From positions 40,654-104,653 of the forward strand of contig MESD01000023.1 of NCBI GenBank assembly GCA_001770815.1: a stretch of DNA of 64,000 bases. The letters run 5' to 3'. How positions within the stretch are numbered: position 1 is the first letter of the stretch; the number at the start of each line of letters is the position of its first letter. Under the pieces are notes generated by a model. That model searched no databases and was not told the DNA's origin. It saw nothing but the letters and a program-made list of their open reading frames with translations. This document shows, one piece after another, positions 55,050 through 63,627 of this stretch. A program made the translations under genes and the position numbers. This DNA is from Burkholderiales bacterium RIFCSPHIGHO2_12_FULL_69_20. GTDB lineage: Bacteria; Pseudomonadota; Gammaproteobacteria; Burkholderiales; Burkholderiaceae_C.

Positions 55050-55786
55050 GCCCCGGCGTCGGGCACGTCACGCCAGGCCTTGGCGCCACGTTGTGTGAGC
55101 CGGTCGAGCGCCTTTTCGTCCAGTCGTTGCTCATGCTCGACAAACTCCAGCAGCCGCGCATGGCGGTACTCGCGCGTCATCACGTTGTATTCGGCCGTGA
55201 TGCGCAGCATCGCGTGTTTGTAGAGACGGTTGGTTTTCTCATCGCGCAAGACCTCGCGCGCCGCCTCCACCAGCAAGGCCTTGCCATCGGGCAGGCGGAT
55301 GTGGGCATTGGGTCGGGTAGCCCCGCCCATGTCTTCGATCTCGCCGCGAACATAGCGCTCGACCCGTACCCACTGGTCGGCATCGTCGGCCCGGAAGTCG
55401 GTGTCGGCGCTGATCACGATGGACGCAGGCAGAAAGCCGGCACTGATCTGCACACGAAGTCGCCGCGCACCACGTGCGGCCTTCTGCCAGCGCTCCACGA
55501 CAGCCCGGCGCCTGCTGCCTATGCCTTGCAGCTGTTCGCCAGCCGCCAGCCTGCGCAGGTCGGCCAACAAGACCGGGTTGGCGGTGGGCGCCGTTCGCAA
55601 GCCGAGCGAGCCTGGCACCACCGCCACGTCCAGCTCGGCCGTGTCCACATCGTTGCCATCGCCACGCAAGAACTCATCCACGTCCTTGGCGAAGCTGCGC
55701 AGCACGGCCAGCGGCACCCGGTCCGGCGTGATCTCGTAGCCCGCCGAATCGTCGTGCAGAACAATCAACAGCGCTTGCGCTTCCAT
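55016..55786 (-). CDS. Hypothetical protein, overlapping partner of PIN gene
   Basis: Uninterrupted ORF between MmeI-like and PIN genes, 34-nt overlap with PIN ORF; no family recognised. Confidence 0.7.
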   Translation of the reverse strand: MEAQALLIVLHDDSAGYEITPDRVPLAVLRSFAKDVDEFLRGDGNDVDTAELDVAVVPGSLGLRTAPTANPVLLADLRRLAAGEQLQGIGSRRRAVVERWQKAARGARRLRVQISAGFLPASIVISADTDFRADDADQWVRVERYVRGEIEDMGGATRPNAHIRLPDGKALLVEAAREVLRDEKTNRLYKHAMLRITAEYNVMTREYRHARLLEFVEHEQRLDEKALDRLTQRGAKAWRDVPDAGAWVDNLRGNEG

Positions 55787-55855
55787 GCGCCGGATTCTAG
55801 GGATTCAGGGAGAACCCGCATCCGGGCGCACCCTGCGTCGCTGGCGGCCACCCGG

Positions 55856-58759
55856 TCAACCCGGTGCAGCGGCCAAGGTGGTCAGCGCGGCGTACATCGT
55901 GAAGAGAAATGCCACCCGGCGGCCATCGCTGTCCAGCTTGGGTTTGAGCGTCATGCCAACGGGCAGCCGCGCCAGGTAGGCGGCATCCACGGCACGATCG
56001 AGTTCCCGGTGCGCCGTCACCAGGTTCGGCGGCATGGTGTTGGGGTCGTACAGGTCGGCCAACGAGGCGTCGGCATGCTCGGCGCGCGCGGCCAGCACCG
56101 CATCGGCAGCCGCCACCACGGCCGCGCGCTGGCGCTCGTCGGGCGCCAGCGGCCAGGGAAAGTTGTTGTAGACGATGCCCGCCGAGTAGCGAAAGTCGCT
56201 CTTGAGACGGCCGCAGGTGTAGCGCACCCAGGCGTTGTGCATCGTGGAGCTGAGCACGCCGAAGTGGTAGATGCCGGCCTGCGCGATGCACAGGTTGGCG
56301 TCGCCGCAGATCACATCGGCCGGCAAGAAGCCCATCGGGATGAAGGCGCGGCGCTCCGAGGAGTGGCGCGGCACCAGCACATAGTCACCACGCGGCTGCC
56401 GGTCCTCGCCGAACAGCGAGGCGTAGTCGGCCAGCTTGCGGGTGGCCGCGCGCGTGCTGGCCTCGCGGTAAGCGCGCGTGGCGCTCACCCGGCCAGCCAC
56501 CTGCGGCAGCTTGCGCAATACATCGGGCGGGCAGCCCACCAGCCACAGGCACCAGCGCGGAATCCGGTTCAGGAACTCGTCGGCACCCAGAAACGGCCGC
56601 ACCCAGGGCGCGGCCTGCGGCTCGGCCGCCAGCAGCGCGTGCTTCTCGGCGTCGGTCAACAGCAGATGCCCACCGTCGTTGGGCATCGACCCGAAGCTGA
56701 TCAGCGGCACATCGCCCACCAGCGGCTGCTGGCGTTTGGGCAGCACGACATCGGGTGCGTCGGCCAGGTAGGGGTTGATGTTCTGCGCGCTGATCTCCAG
56801 CGGTGCCTTGTCGATCTCGGGGTACTCGAACAGGCGCTTTCGCAGCGGCTTGCCGTCGTCGACCCCGAAGCCGAGGATCACGCAGTGCACCGCCGCACGG
56901 CCGGGTGCCTCGTTGGTCCACTTGAAGGTGCGGTGGGCAAAGCGGATGTGCAGGCCGCGGTCGAGCATCCACCGCCACAGCACGCCCACCTGCTCACCCT
57001 GAATGATGCTGTTGGTGGAGACGAAGGCGCAGCGCACGGCGCGGCGCTGGGTCGCTTCCAGGGCGTCGGCATCGGCAAACAAGTCGCCCAGCCCGGCCTG
57101 TTCTCGCCCGAAGCGAACATCCTTGAAACGCCTGCGGCCGGCCGCGGCCTGGGTGGCAATGCCGTCGAAGCTGTTGGGCACGGTGGTCAGGTAGTTGGCG
57201 GCCTTGACATACCAGCCGGCCACGAAATCCAGCACGCCGGCGCCGGCCATGCCCTGGGTCACGGTCGCCAGATCGGCCTTCTGCTCGGCGCGCTGGTGCT
57301 GCTTGCCGATGAAGGGCGGGTTGCCCAGGATGAAGCTCAGCCGCCGCGGCGGCACGAAGGCCGCCCAGTCCAGCCGCAGCGCGTTGCCGTGGCGGATGTG
57401 CGCGCTCTTGACCAGCGGGATGCGCAGCATCGGCTCGCCGAACTCCTCGCCGGCTTCCACGTTCATCTGGTGGTCGGTCAGCCACATCGCCACCTGGGCG
57501 ATCTGGGCCGGAAACTCCTCGATCTCGATGCCGTGGAACTGGTCCACGTCGACGCGCAGGAAGTCGAACACATGGCCCACCTGCTGGCCGAAGTGGCTGG
57601 CCGCACGCAGCACGTCCAGTTCCAGGCGGCGCAGCTCGCGGTAGGCCACCACCAGGAAGTTGCCGCAGCCGCAGGCCGGATCCAGAAAGGCCAGCGCCTG
57701 CAGCTTCTTGTGGAACTCGAACAGCTGGTTCTTGTGGGCCTTGCAGGCCTGCAGTTCGGCCCGAAGCTCATCGAGGAACAGCGGCCCGATCAGGCGCAGG
57801 ATGTTGGCCTCGCTGGTGTAGTGCGCGCCCAGTTCACGCCGGCGCGCCTTGGCGTCGAGCTCCATCACCTTCTGGAACATGGCGCCAAAGATGGCCGGTG
57901 AAATCTGGCCCCACTGGATGCGCGTCAGCGCCAGCAACTGGCGTCGCATGGTGGCGTTGAAGGCCGGCGGTTCCATGCGCTCTTCGAACAGATGGCCGTT
58001 GATGTAGGGGAAGGCCGCGTAGTGTTCGGCCAGCGATCGCTGCCGTTCATGGCTGGGCCGGTTGAGCGTGGCAAACAGGGTATCGAGCACGGCACCCAGG
58101 TCGGAGCCGTCCTCGCGGCTGTGGAATTCGATCAGGTCCGCAAAGAGATCCTTGGGCTGGAAGATGCCGGTGTCGTCGGCAAACAGGCAGAACAGCAACC
58201 GGACCAGAAACACTTCCAGCCGGTGGCCGTCGAAGCCGTCCTGTTTTAGGGCGTCGTGCAGATCACCCACCGCATCGGCGGCGCGCCGATTGATCGGGTC
58301 TTCATCGCGCACCCGTTGTTTGCGGTAGCCCGCGATGAAGTGAAACAGGTGAATCCTGCGGGGCAGCTCTTTGAGCTCGAACTTGTGGATGCGGTCTTCA
58401 TCCAGGTCGTGGAGTTCGAAGTTCCAGAAGTCACTGACCAGGATGTAGCGCGGCAACTCGTCGTCGGTCAGACCGGGAAAGTAGTCGATGGCCTGTCGAT
58501 AGGCGCGCGTCAGGCTCTTGCCACGGCTCTTCTGCTCGACCAGCAGGGTGCCTTTCCACAGCAGATCGATGTAGCCGTCGCGCTGATCGAGCTTCTTGAC
58601 CCGTTGCTCGAAACTGGCCACCTTGCGACGCTGCAGGCCGAAGACCTGGAAGAAGGCATCCAGAAAGCTCTTGCCTTCCGCATCCTCGTTCTCGGTGTGC
58701 TTCCACTCCCGGGCAAAGTGCTGTGCGCGGTCGCGTATCTCGTTCCAGCTCAGCGGCAC
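55856..58759 (-). CDS. MmeI-like class I DNA methyltransferase / Type IIG-like restriction-modification protein
   Basis: N-terminal PD-(D/E)xK-like 'GYIDLLWKGTLLVEQKSRGKS'; MTase motif I 'FLDPACGCGNFLVVAYRELRRLE', motif IV 'ILGNPPFIGK'. Confidence 0.9.
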   Translation of the reverse strand: MPLSWNEIRDRAQHFAREWKHTENEDAEGKSFLDAFFQVFGLQRRKVASFEQRVKKLDQRDGYIDLLWKGTLLVEQKSRGKSLTRAYRQAIDYFPGLTDDELPRYILVSDFWNFELHDLDEDRIHKFELKELPRRIHLFHFIAGYRKQRVRDEDPINRRAADAVGDLHDALKQDGFDGHRLEVFLVRLLFCLFADDTGIFQPKDLFADLIEFHSREDGSDLGAVLDTLFATLNRPSHERQRSLAEHYAAFPYINGHLFEERMEPPAFNATMRRQLLALTRIQWGQISPAIFGAMFQKVMELDAKARRRELGAHYTSEANILRLIGPLFLDELRAELQACKAHKNQLFEFHKKLQALAFLDPACGCGNFLVVAYRELRRLELDVLRAASHFGQQVGHVFDFLRVDVDQFHGIEIEEFPAQIAQVAMWLTDHQMNVEAGEEFGEPMLRIPLVKSAHIRHGNALRLDWAAFVPPRRLSFILGNPPFIGKQHQRAEQKADLATVTQGMAGAGVLDFVAGWYVKAANYLTTVPNSFDGIATQAAAGRRRFKDVRFGREQAGLGDLFADADALEATQRRAVRCAFVSTNSIIQGEQVGVLWRWMLDRGLHIRFAHRTFKWTNEAPGRAAVHCVILGFGVDDGKPLRKRLFEYPEIDKAPLEISAQNINPYLADAPDVVLPKRQQPLVGDVPLISFGSMPNDGGHLLLTDAEKHALLAAEPQAAPWVRPFLGADEFLNRIPRWCLWLVGCPPDVLRKLPQVAGRVSATRAYREASTRAATRKLADYASLFGEDRQPRGDYVLVPRHSSERRAFIPMGFLPADVICGDANLCIAQAGIYHFGVLSSTMHNAWVRYTCGRLKSDFRYSAGIVYNNFPWPLAPDERQRAAVVAAADAVLAARAEHADASLADLYDPNTMPPNLVTAHRELDRAVDAAYLARLPVGMTLKPKLDSDGRRVAFLFTMYAALTTLAAAPG

Positions 58760-58864
58760 GGCTTGCTCCCCAGTGTCACGGACATTTCAACACGCAAGGA
58801 AGTGCGGCTTTGCCGTGCAGCGATACAAGGCAGCCCATGAAGCCGCTGCTGGCGCGCTGAAACC

Positions 58865-60058
58865 TCAAGGCGAGCGCCAGTCGTCGCCCGGCATGATGCG
58901 CTTCATGAACGCATCGAACAGCGGCACCGTGAAGGCCGTGTCGCCGTGGTTCGGGCTCCAGACCATGCCCTTGTCGATCAGCTGGGCCCGTGTCGGCCCT
59001 AGCGACGTCACCTTGCGCCGCAGCGCTTCGGCGATGTCGCCCGAACGGTGAGGGCCAGGGCCCAACTCGGCCATCGCACGCAGGTAGCGCTTCTCGGCCG
59101 GTGTCAGGCGGTCGAAGCGCACCCGGAAGAAGCTCTCGTCCAGTGCCGCGATCGCCTCGACCGACGCCGCCTGCACATCCTCGCGCCGGATCGGCGACTG
59201 CCCGGCGCGGTCCCAGGCGTGCTTGGCCCACTCCTGCAGAAAGTACGGGTAGCCCTGGGTCCTGGCCACGATGTCGGCAATCGCCGGCTCGGTGATCTGC
59301 ACGTTCTGCGCCTGCGCCGGTTTGGCGATCGCCTGGCTGGCCGCGGCGGCGTCGAGCGGACCAACCACCGGGAAGTCGAACAGGCGCTCGGCGTAGGACT
59401 TGGCCCGACCCATGCGCCCGGGCAGTTGCGGCAGGCCCGCGCCCACCAGCCCCACCGGCAGGCGGCGCTGGTTGCATCGGTGCAGCGCCGTGATCAGCGC
59501 GGCGAGTTCGTCCTCGCGCACGTACTGCAGTTCGTCGATGAACATCACCAGCGCCGTGCCCGCCGCCGCCGCCGCGGCGCCCACGGCCTCCAGCAGCGCC
59601 TGCAGATCGTGCTCGAGGTCGCCGTTGTCAGCCAGGCCGGGCTCGGGGTCGAAATCCAGCCCGACCTCGATGTCGTCGTACTTGATCTTCAAGGCCTTGG
59701 CAAAACCGGCCAGGGCCCGCAGCGCACGCTGCGCCACCGCCTTTGACTGCTCCATCCGGCTGAGCCGCAGCAGCGCCTGGCGCAATTGCGGCGCCAGCAG
59801 CGCAGGCAGCGAGCGCCCTTCCGGCGCCTCGATGCGCAAGGTCTGGATGCCTGCGCCTTCTGCGTCGTCACGCAGGCGGTCCAGCAGCACCGTCTTGCCG
59901 ACGCCGCGCAGTCCCACCATCAACACGCTCTTGGCCGGCAGGCCCAGGCGCAGGCGTTCGATGGCGATGCGCACCTTCTCGCGCAACTCGCCGCGGCCTG
60001 CCAACTCGGGTGGCGGCGTGCCGGCGCCCGGTGAGTAGGGGTTGCGAACGGGGTCCAT
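58865..60058 (-). CDS. AAA ATPase (Orc/Cdc6-like ATP-binding protein with C-terminal winged helix)
   Basis: Walker A 'VGLRGVGKTVLLDRL', Walker B 'ALVMFIDELQYV', C-terminal 'LTPAEKRYLRAMAELGPGPHRSGDIAEAL'. Confidence 0.88.
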   Translation of the reverse strand: MDPVRNPYSPGAGTPPPELAGRGELREKVRIAIERLRLGLPAKSVLMVGLRGVGKTVLLDRLRDDAEGAGIQTLRIEAPEGRSLPALLAPQLRQALLRLSRMEQSKAVAQRALRALAGFAKALKIKYDDIEVGLDFDPEPGLADNGDLEHDLQALLEAVGAAAAAAGTALVMFIDELQYVREDELAALITALHRCNQRRLPVGLVGAGLPQLPGRMGRAKSYAERLFDFPVVGPLDAAAASQAIAKPAQAQNVQITEPAIADIVARTQGYPYFLQEWAKHAWDRAGQSPIRREDVQAASVEAIAALDESFFRVRFDRLTPAEKRYLRAMAELGPGPHRSGDIAEALRRKVTSLGPTRAQLIDKGMVWSPNHGDTAFTVPLFDAFMKRIMPGDDWRSP

Positions 60059-60118
60059 GCGGCATCTTAGTCGGTTATTAGTAAGTTTATGTTGACTGGA
60101 TAATTTGCCAAATCAAGG
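60059..60118 (-). promoter_or_regulatory. AT-rich candidate promoter region for the minus-strand AAA/MmeI/PIN operon
   Basis: Minus strand TTGATTTGGCAAATTATCCAGTCAACATAAACTTACTAATAACC, strongly AT-rich versus surroundings, immediately upstream of the AAA ATPase start. Confidence 0.45.
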
Positions 60119-60466
60119 TCAAATCGGCGCCACCGGCTCGGACTTCAGCACGCATTGGAGCGCCTGGCCGACGGCGCGGGCCTTTGTCCAGCAGGTTCAG
60201 CCCATGGGCGAGGTTGTTCTCGCGGTGGAAGTCACTGTCGCCGAAGGCTTTGGCGAAGATCTCTTCGGTCAGCACCTGTTGGATCACGCTGCGGCGCCTC
60301 ACCACCTCGCAGCGCTGGATCAGCACGGCCTGCGTGCTGCCTTCGAAGGCGATGTTGTCCTGCGGGTAGCTGCGCTTGAACCTGGCGGCGATCTCGGCGT
60401 CCAGGTCGTCGGTCTCGTCCTGGGCTCCCAGTCGCCGACGGGCACGAGCAGCGCATGCAGCGGCGC
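60119..60466 (-). pseudogene. Decayed 3' gene fragment with at least two apparent frameshifts
   Basis: Across frames: ALLVPVGDWE / AQDETDDLDAEIAARFKRSYPQDNIAFEGSTQAVLIQRCEVVRRRSVIQQVLTEEIFAKAFGDSDFHRENNLAHGLNLLDK / ARAVGQALQCVLKSEPVAPI*. Confidence 0.55.
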
Positions 60467-60467
60467 G

Positions 60468-61538
60468 TCAGGCCGCCGCCACCATCACCCGGTCGCGCCC
60501 AGCCTGCTTGGCCGCGTAGAGCGCGCGGTCGGCGCGGTCGACGAACTCGGCCGGCGCTTCGTCGGCATCCGGGTTGTCGGGTGCGCTGCGCCGCAGGTAC
60601 TGCGCCACGCCCAGCGAGACGGTGATGCGCTCGGCCGCGGTGTCGGTGCCCTTGCGGCGGATGCGGCTGGCGGCCACGGTGGCGCGCAGCTTTTCGGCCA
60701 GCGCGCGGGCGTCGTTCATCGGCGTGCCCGGCAGCAGCAGCGCGAACTCTTCGCCGCCCACCCGCGCGGCCAGGCTGCCTTCGGGCGACAGCGCCTTCAG
60801 CACCTGCGCCACCGCGCGCAGCACCTGGTCGCCGAAGGCATGGCCGTAGTTGTCGTTGACGCGCTTGAAGTGGTCGATGTCGATCATCAGCAGGCTCACC
60901 GGCGCGCCCACCGGTGGCAGGCCCAGCACCGCGGCGTCGGCGGCCAGGCTGGTGCCCAGGCGGCGGTCGAAGGCGCGGCGGTTGCCCAGGCCGGTGAGGG
61001 CGTCCACCAGGGATTCATGCCGCGCGTGGCGCACCTCGTCGCGCAGGCTGTTGATCTCGCGCTGGCTTTCTTCGAGCTGACGCTGCAGCAGGGCCATCGC
61101 GGCCTGCATCTGCTGGGTGTGCTCGCGCAATTCGTCCAGCGCCAGCGGCGGGGCGGGCTGGGCCTCGTCCGGGCTCAGTGCGGCGCTCAGGCGCTGCAGC
61201 GTGTGGCCATAACGTGCTGTTTGATCGCCGGCGGCCGCGGCCGAGGCCTGCATGCCGTCGAGCAGGCGGTGCATGCCGTCGGCCACCTGCAACGCGGTGC
61301 CGGCATCGGGGTCGGCCAGGTGGCGGCGGTACAGCGCCTCGGTGGCGGCTTCGTCGAGCACGCCGTGCGCGGCCAGGTGGGCATCCAGCGCCTGGTGCAG
61401 CGGCGAGTTCAGGTCCGCCACATACGCATACCAGATGGCATAGCTCACCGGGTGCAGCGCCGCCGCCTGCCGCGACATCAGCGGCAAGGCCTTGCGCAGC
61501 AACTCGGTGCTGCGTTCCACCGTGTGGTGATACTCCAT
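60468..61538 (-). CDS. GGDEF domain diguanylate cyclase
   Basis: 'DALTGLGNRRAFDRRL', 'RVGGEEFALLLPGTP', 'ERITVSLGVAQY'. Confidence 0.93.
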   Translation of the reverse strand: MEYHHTVERSTELLRKALPLMSRQAAALHPVSYAIWYAYVADLNSPLHQALDAHLAAHGVLDEAATEALYRRHLADPDAGTALQVADGMHRLLDGMQASAAAAGDQTARYGHTLQRLSAALSPDEAQPAPPLALDELREHTQQMQAAMALLQRQLEESQREINSLRDEVRHARHESLVDALTGLGNRRAFDRRLGTSLAADAAVLGLPPVGAPVSLLMIDIDHFKRVNDNYGHAFGDQVLRAVAQVLKALSPEGSLAARVGGEEFALLLPGTPMNDARALAEKLRATVAASRIRRKGTDTAAERITVSLGVAQYLRRSAPDNPDADEAPAEFVDRADRALYAAKQAGRDRVMVAAA

Positions 61539-61902
61539 GGGACTCCTGTATCGGCGCCAAGCCGGTCGACCGACTCACGCTTGGGTGCCTGCTGGACACA
61601 TCGGCCGACCGGCCTTGGGATTGAGATCTTCCTACAGCGCCGTCGCAAAATTCCGGAAAAAAGTGGCAAGCCATGGCCCCTTGGTCGCGGTCGAAGATCG
61701 GGTGAAGGGCGCGCAATCCCGACCGTGGCGCCCGGAAATACGCAACCAAACGGTGTGCGTGTGGCGCGGCCGCAAAAAGCTGCACTACCTCAACCCGGTG
61801 CCCCTGCAGGCCCTGCCCGCACGCTGGGTGACCCACACCGCCAGCGAGCATGCCGCCGTGCTGGCCACCTTGCGGCAGGCGATGCAGGAGACCGGCTCAT
61901 GA
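61537..61902 (+). CDS. Hypothetical small protein (start uncertain, likely shorter)
   Basis: Coding-like C-terminal segment 'VCVWRGRKKLHYLNPVPLQALPARWVTHTASEHAAVLATLRQAMQETGS', ATGA overlap with next ORF. Confidence 0.4.
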   Translation: MGLLYRRQAGRPTHAWVPAGHIGRPALGLRSSYSAVAKFRKKVASHGPLVAVEDRVKGAQSRPWRPEIRNQTVCVWRGRKKLHYLNPVPLQALPARWVTHTASEHAAVLATLRQAMQETGS

Positions 61903-62432
61903 CCAGGCCTGCCGCGCCCACGCAGGTGCTGTCGTCGCGCTGGCCCGGTGCCCCGGCGCGTGATGGCCAGCCGCTGGCGCTGCAGGTCAGCGAAGCCCTG
62001 CCGCCCTGCAGTCTGTCGTTGCACCTGAAGACCGGCGGTTCGGCCAGCTGGCTGTGCCTGTTGATCGCCGAGTGCGATCAGGGCAGCCACCTGCAGACGG
62101 GCGACCCGGGCGCGGCTGCGGCACGCGGCATGCCACGCGACGCCGAGCGCGACGCGCTGATGCTCCAGGCCGTGGCCACCGCCCGCCGCGCCTGGGCCAG
62201 CGCCGGCAACTGGATGCATCTCGAGCGCGCCGAAGTCCGGCTGGCGCTGTGCCATGCTGCGGCCGGCAACAGCGCTGCCGCGGTCATCCACGCCGGGTTG
62301 TGCGTGGCGGGCTCAGCGCTGACTGGCAACAGGCACAGCGAAGGCGCCAGAAACAGCAAGGCCGGCAAACGCCGGCCTTGCATCCTGCTGGTCACCAAGC
62401 CCGCGGCGCGGGCCCGGCGGCACATCACTTGA
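61899..62432 (+). CDS. Hypothetical protein (3' end uncertain; runs through an inverted repeat)
   Basis: ORF overlapping the previous one by ATGA; helical 'AERDALMLQAVATARRAWASAGNWMHLERAEVRLALCHAAAGNSAAAVIHAGLCVAG'. Confidence 0.4.
   Translation: MTRPAAPTQVLSSRWPGAPARDGQPLALQVSEALPPCSLSLHLKTGGSASWLCLLIAECDQGSHLQTGDPGAAAARGMPRDAERDALMLQAVATARRAWASAGNWMHLERAEVRLALCHAAAGNSAAAVIHAGLCVAGSALTGNRHSEGARNSKAGKRRPCILLVTKPAARARRHIT
62356..62381 (-). terminator. Probable terminator hairpin for SWIB gene
   Basis: Perfect 11-bp inverted repeat GCAAGGCCGGC-AAAC-GCCGGCCTTGC; minus-strand tail TGTTTC. Confidence 0.6.
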
Positions 62433-62859
62433 GGTGCGCGTTGATCAGCTTGGTCATCTCGAACATCGAGACCTGCGCTGCCTTGAAGATTTCCTTCAGC
62501 TTGGCATCGGCGTTGATCATCGTGCGCTTGGCCGAGTCTTGCAGGCCGTGCTTCTTGATGTACTCCCACACCTTCTTGGTCACCTCGGTGCGCGGCACGG
62601 CCTTGTCGCCGATGATGGCGGCCAGCGCAGCGCTGGGCGTCATGGCCTTCATGAAGGCGGCGTTGGGCGTGCGCTTCTTGGCCGCAACCGCCTTCTTGGC
62701 GGGGGCTGCCTTCTTCGCCGGCGCGGCGGCCTTCTTGGCAGGCGCTGCCGCCTTCTTGGCCGGAGCCGCCTTCTTCGCCGGGGCGGCCTTCTTGGCCGGG
62801 GCTGCCTTCTTTGCAGGAGCCGCCTTCTTGGCCGGGGCGGCCGTCTTCGCAGTTGCCAT
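62425..62859 (-). CDS. SWIB/MDM2 domain protein with histone H1-like AAPAKK-repeat N-terminus
   Basis: MATAKTAAPAKKAAPAKK... repeats then 'KAMTPSAALAAIIGDKAVPRTEVTKKVWEYIKKHGLQDSAKRTMINADAKLKEIF'. Confidence 0.93.
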   Translation of the reverse strand: MATAKTAAPAKKAAPAKKAAPAKKAAPAKKAAPAKKAAAPAKKAAAPAKKAAPAKKAVAAKKRTPNAAFMKAMTPSAALAAIIGDKAVPRTEVTKKVWEYIKKHGLQDSAKRTMINADAKLKEIFKAAQVSMFEMTKLINAHLK

Positions 62860-63037
62860 GTTGATTCTCTCCATCACGTGAGTGGTTGATGTGCCGCGGG
62901 CCTGGGTCGAGGGCTGCTTGAACCCCCGTTTCTCTCTCGGCCTTCAGCGGGCGCAATGGTACTGCCAGCCATGGGTGCTGAGAAGCGGTTTTCCCAGGTG
63001 AAATGCGCTTTGCACCCGCGTAAAACGCGCTTTTGTA

Positions 63038-63059
63038 GCCCCCAGGCATCACTGGGGGC
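63038..63059. other. Perfect hairpin upstream of SWIB gene
   Basis: GCCCCCAG-GCATCA-CTGGGGGC. Confidence 0.4.
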
Positions 63060-63182
63060 GCTCCAAGGCCCTTCAGGGTTTGATCACGGGCCTGTCCGGG
63101 CCTGCGCGAGGTGTCTTGCCCCATACCGTCACCCGTACCCTTCGGGTTCGGGTTTCGTGGCCTGCTGGGCGGTGGCAGCGGT

Positions 63183-63554
63183 ATGCTGCGGACCATGAAA
63201 CTGATCCTTCGATGGTTGCTGCTGGCCGCCGCCCTGCTGCTGGTGGCCAATGTCTATCCCGGCGTGTCGGTCACCAGTTTCGGTTCGGCCCTGGTGGCCG
63301 CGCTGGTGCTGGGGCTGCTCAACACACTGGTGCGGCCGCTGCTGGTGCTGCTGACGTTGCCGGTGACGCTGCTCACGCTGGGCTTGTTCCTGTTCGTCAT
63401 CAATGCGCTGATGTTCTGGTCGGCCGCGGGCGTGCTGAGTGGTTTCAACGTCACCGGCTTCGGTGCGGCGCTGATCGGCTCGGTGATCTACAGCCTGTGC
63501 GGCATGGTGATCGATGTGGCCATGGAGCGGCTGTTCAGCCGCTCCGATGCGTGA
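63183..63554 (+). CDS. Phage-holin-family-4/YvlD-like small membrane protein
   Basis: 'LRWLLLAAALLLVANVYPGVSVTSFGSALVAALVLGLLNTLVRPLLVLLTLPVTLLTLGLFLFVINALMFW' typical of the family. Confidence 0.85.
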   Translation: MLRTMKLILRWLLLAAALLLVANVYPGVSVTSFGSALVAALVLGLLNTLVRPLLVLLTLPVTLLTLGLFLFVINALMFWSAAGVLSGFNVTGFGAALIGSVIYSLCGMVIDVAMERLFSRSDA

Positions 63555-63584
63555 TTGCCAGCGGCTGTTCAGCCGCTCCGATGC
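63527..63584 (+). repeat. Short direct repeat at gene 3' end
   Basis: GCGGCTGTTCAGCCGCTCCGATGC at 63527-63550 and 63561-63584 (34-nt period). Confidence 0.9.
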
Positions 63585-63627
63585 CTGATCGTTCCGGCGG
63601 CGCCGCTGCAGCGGCAGGTTAGGCGTC

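Noticed and set aside
55091-57901. 936-aa plus-strand ORF opposite the MmeI-like gene
   Set aside because: Antisense shadow ORF; the minus strand encodes clear methyltransferase motifs.
62690-62850. Regular GCCTTCTTGGCCGGGGC repeats considered as a CRISPR array
   Set aside because: No unique spacers; in frame encodes AAPAKK repeats of the histone-like protein.
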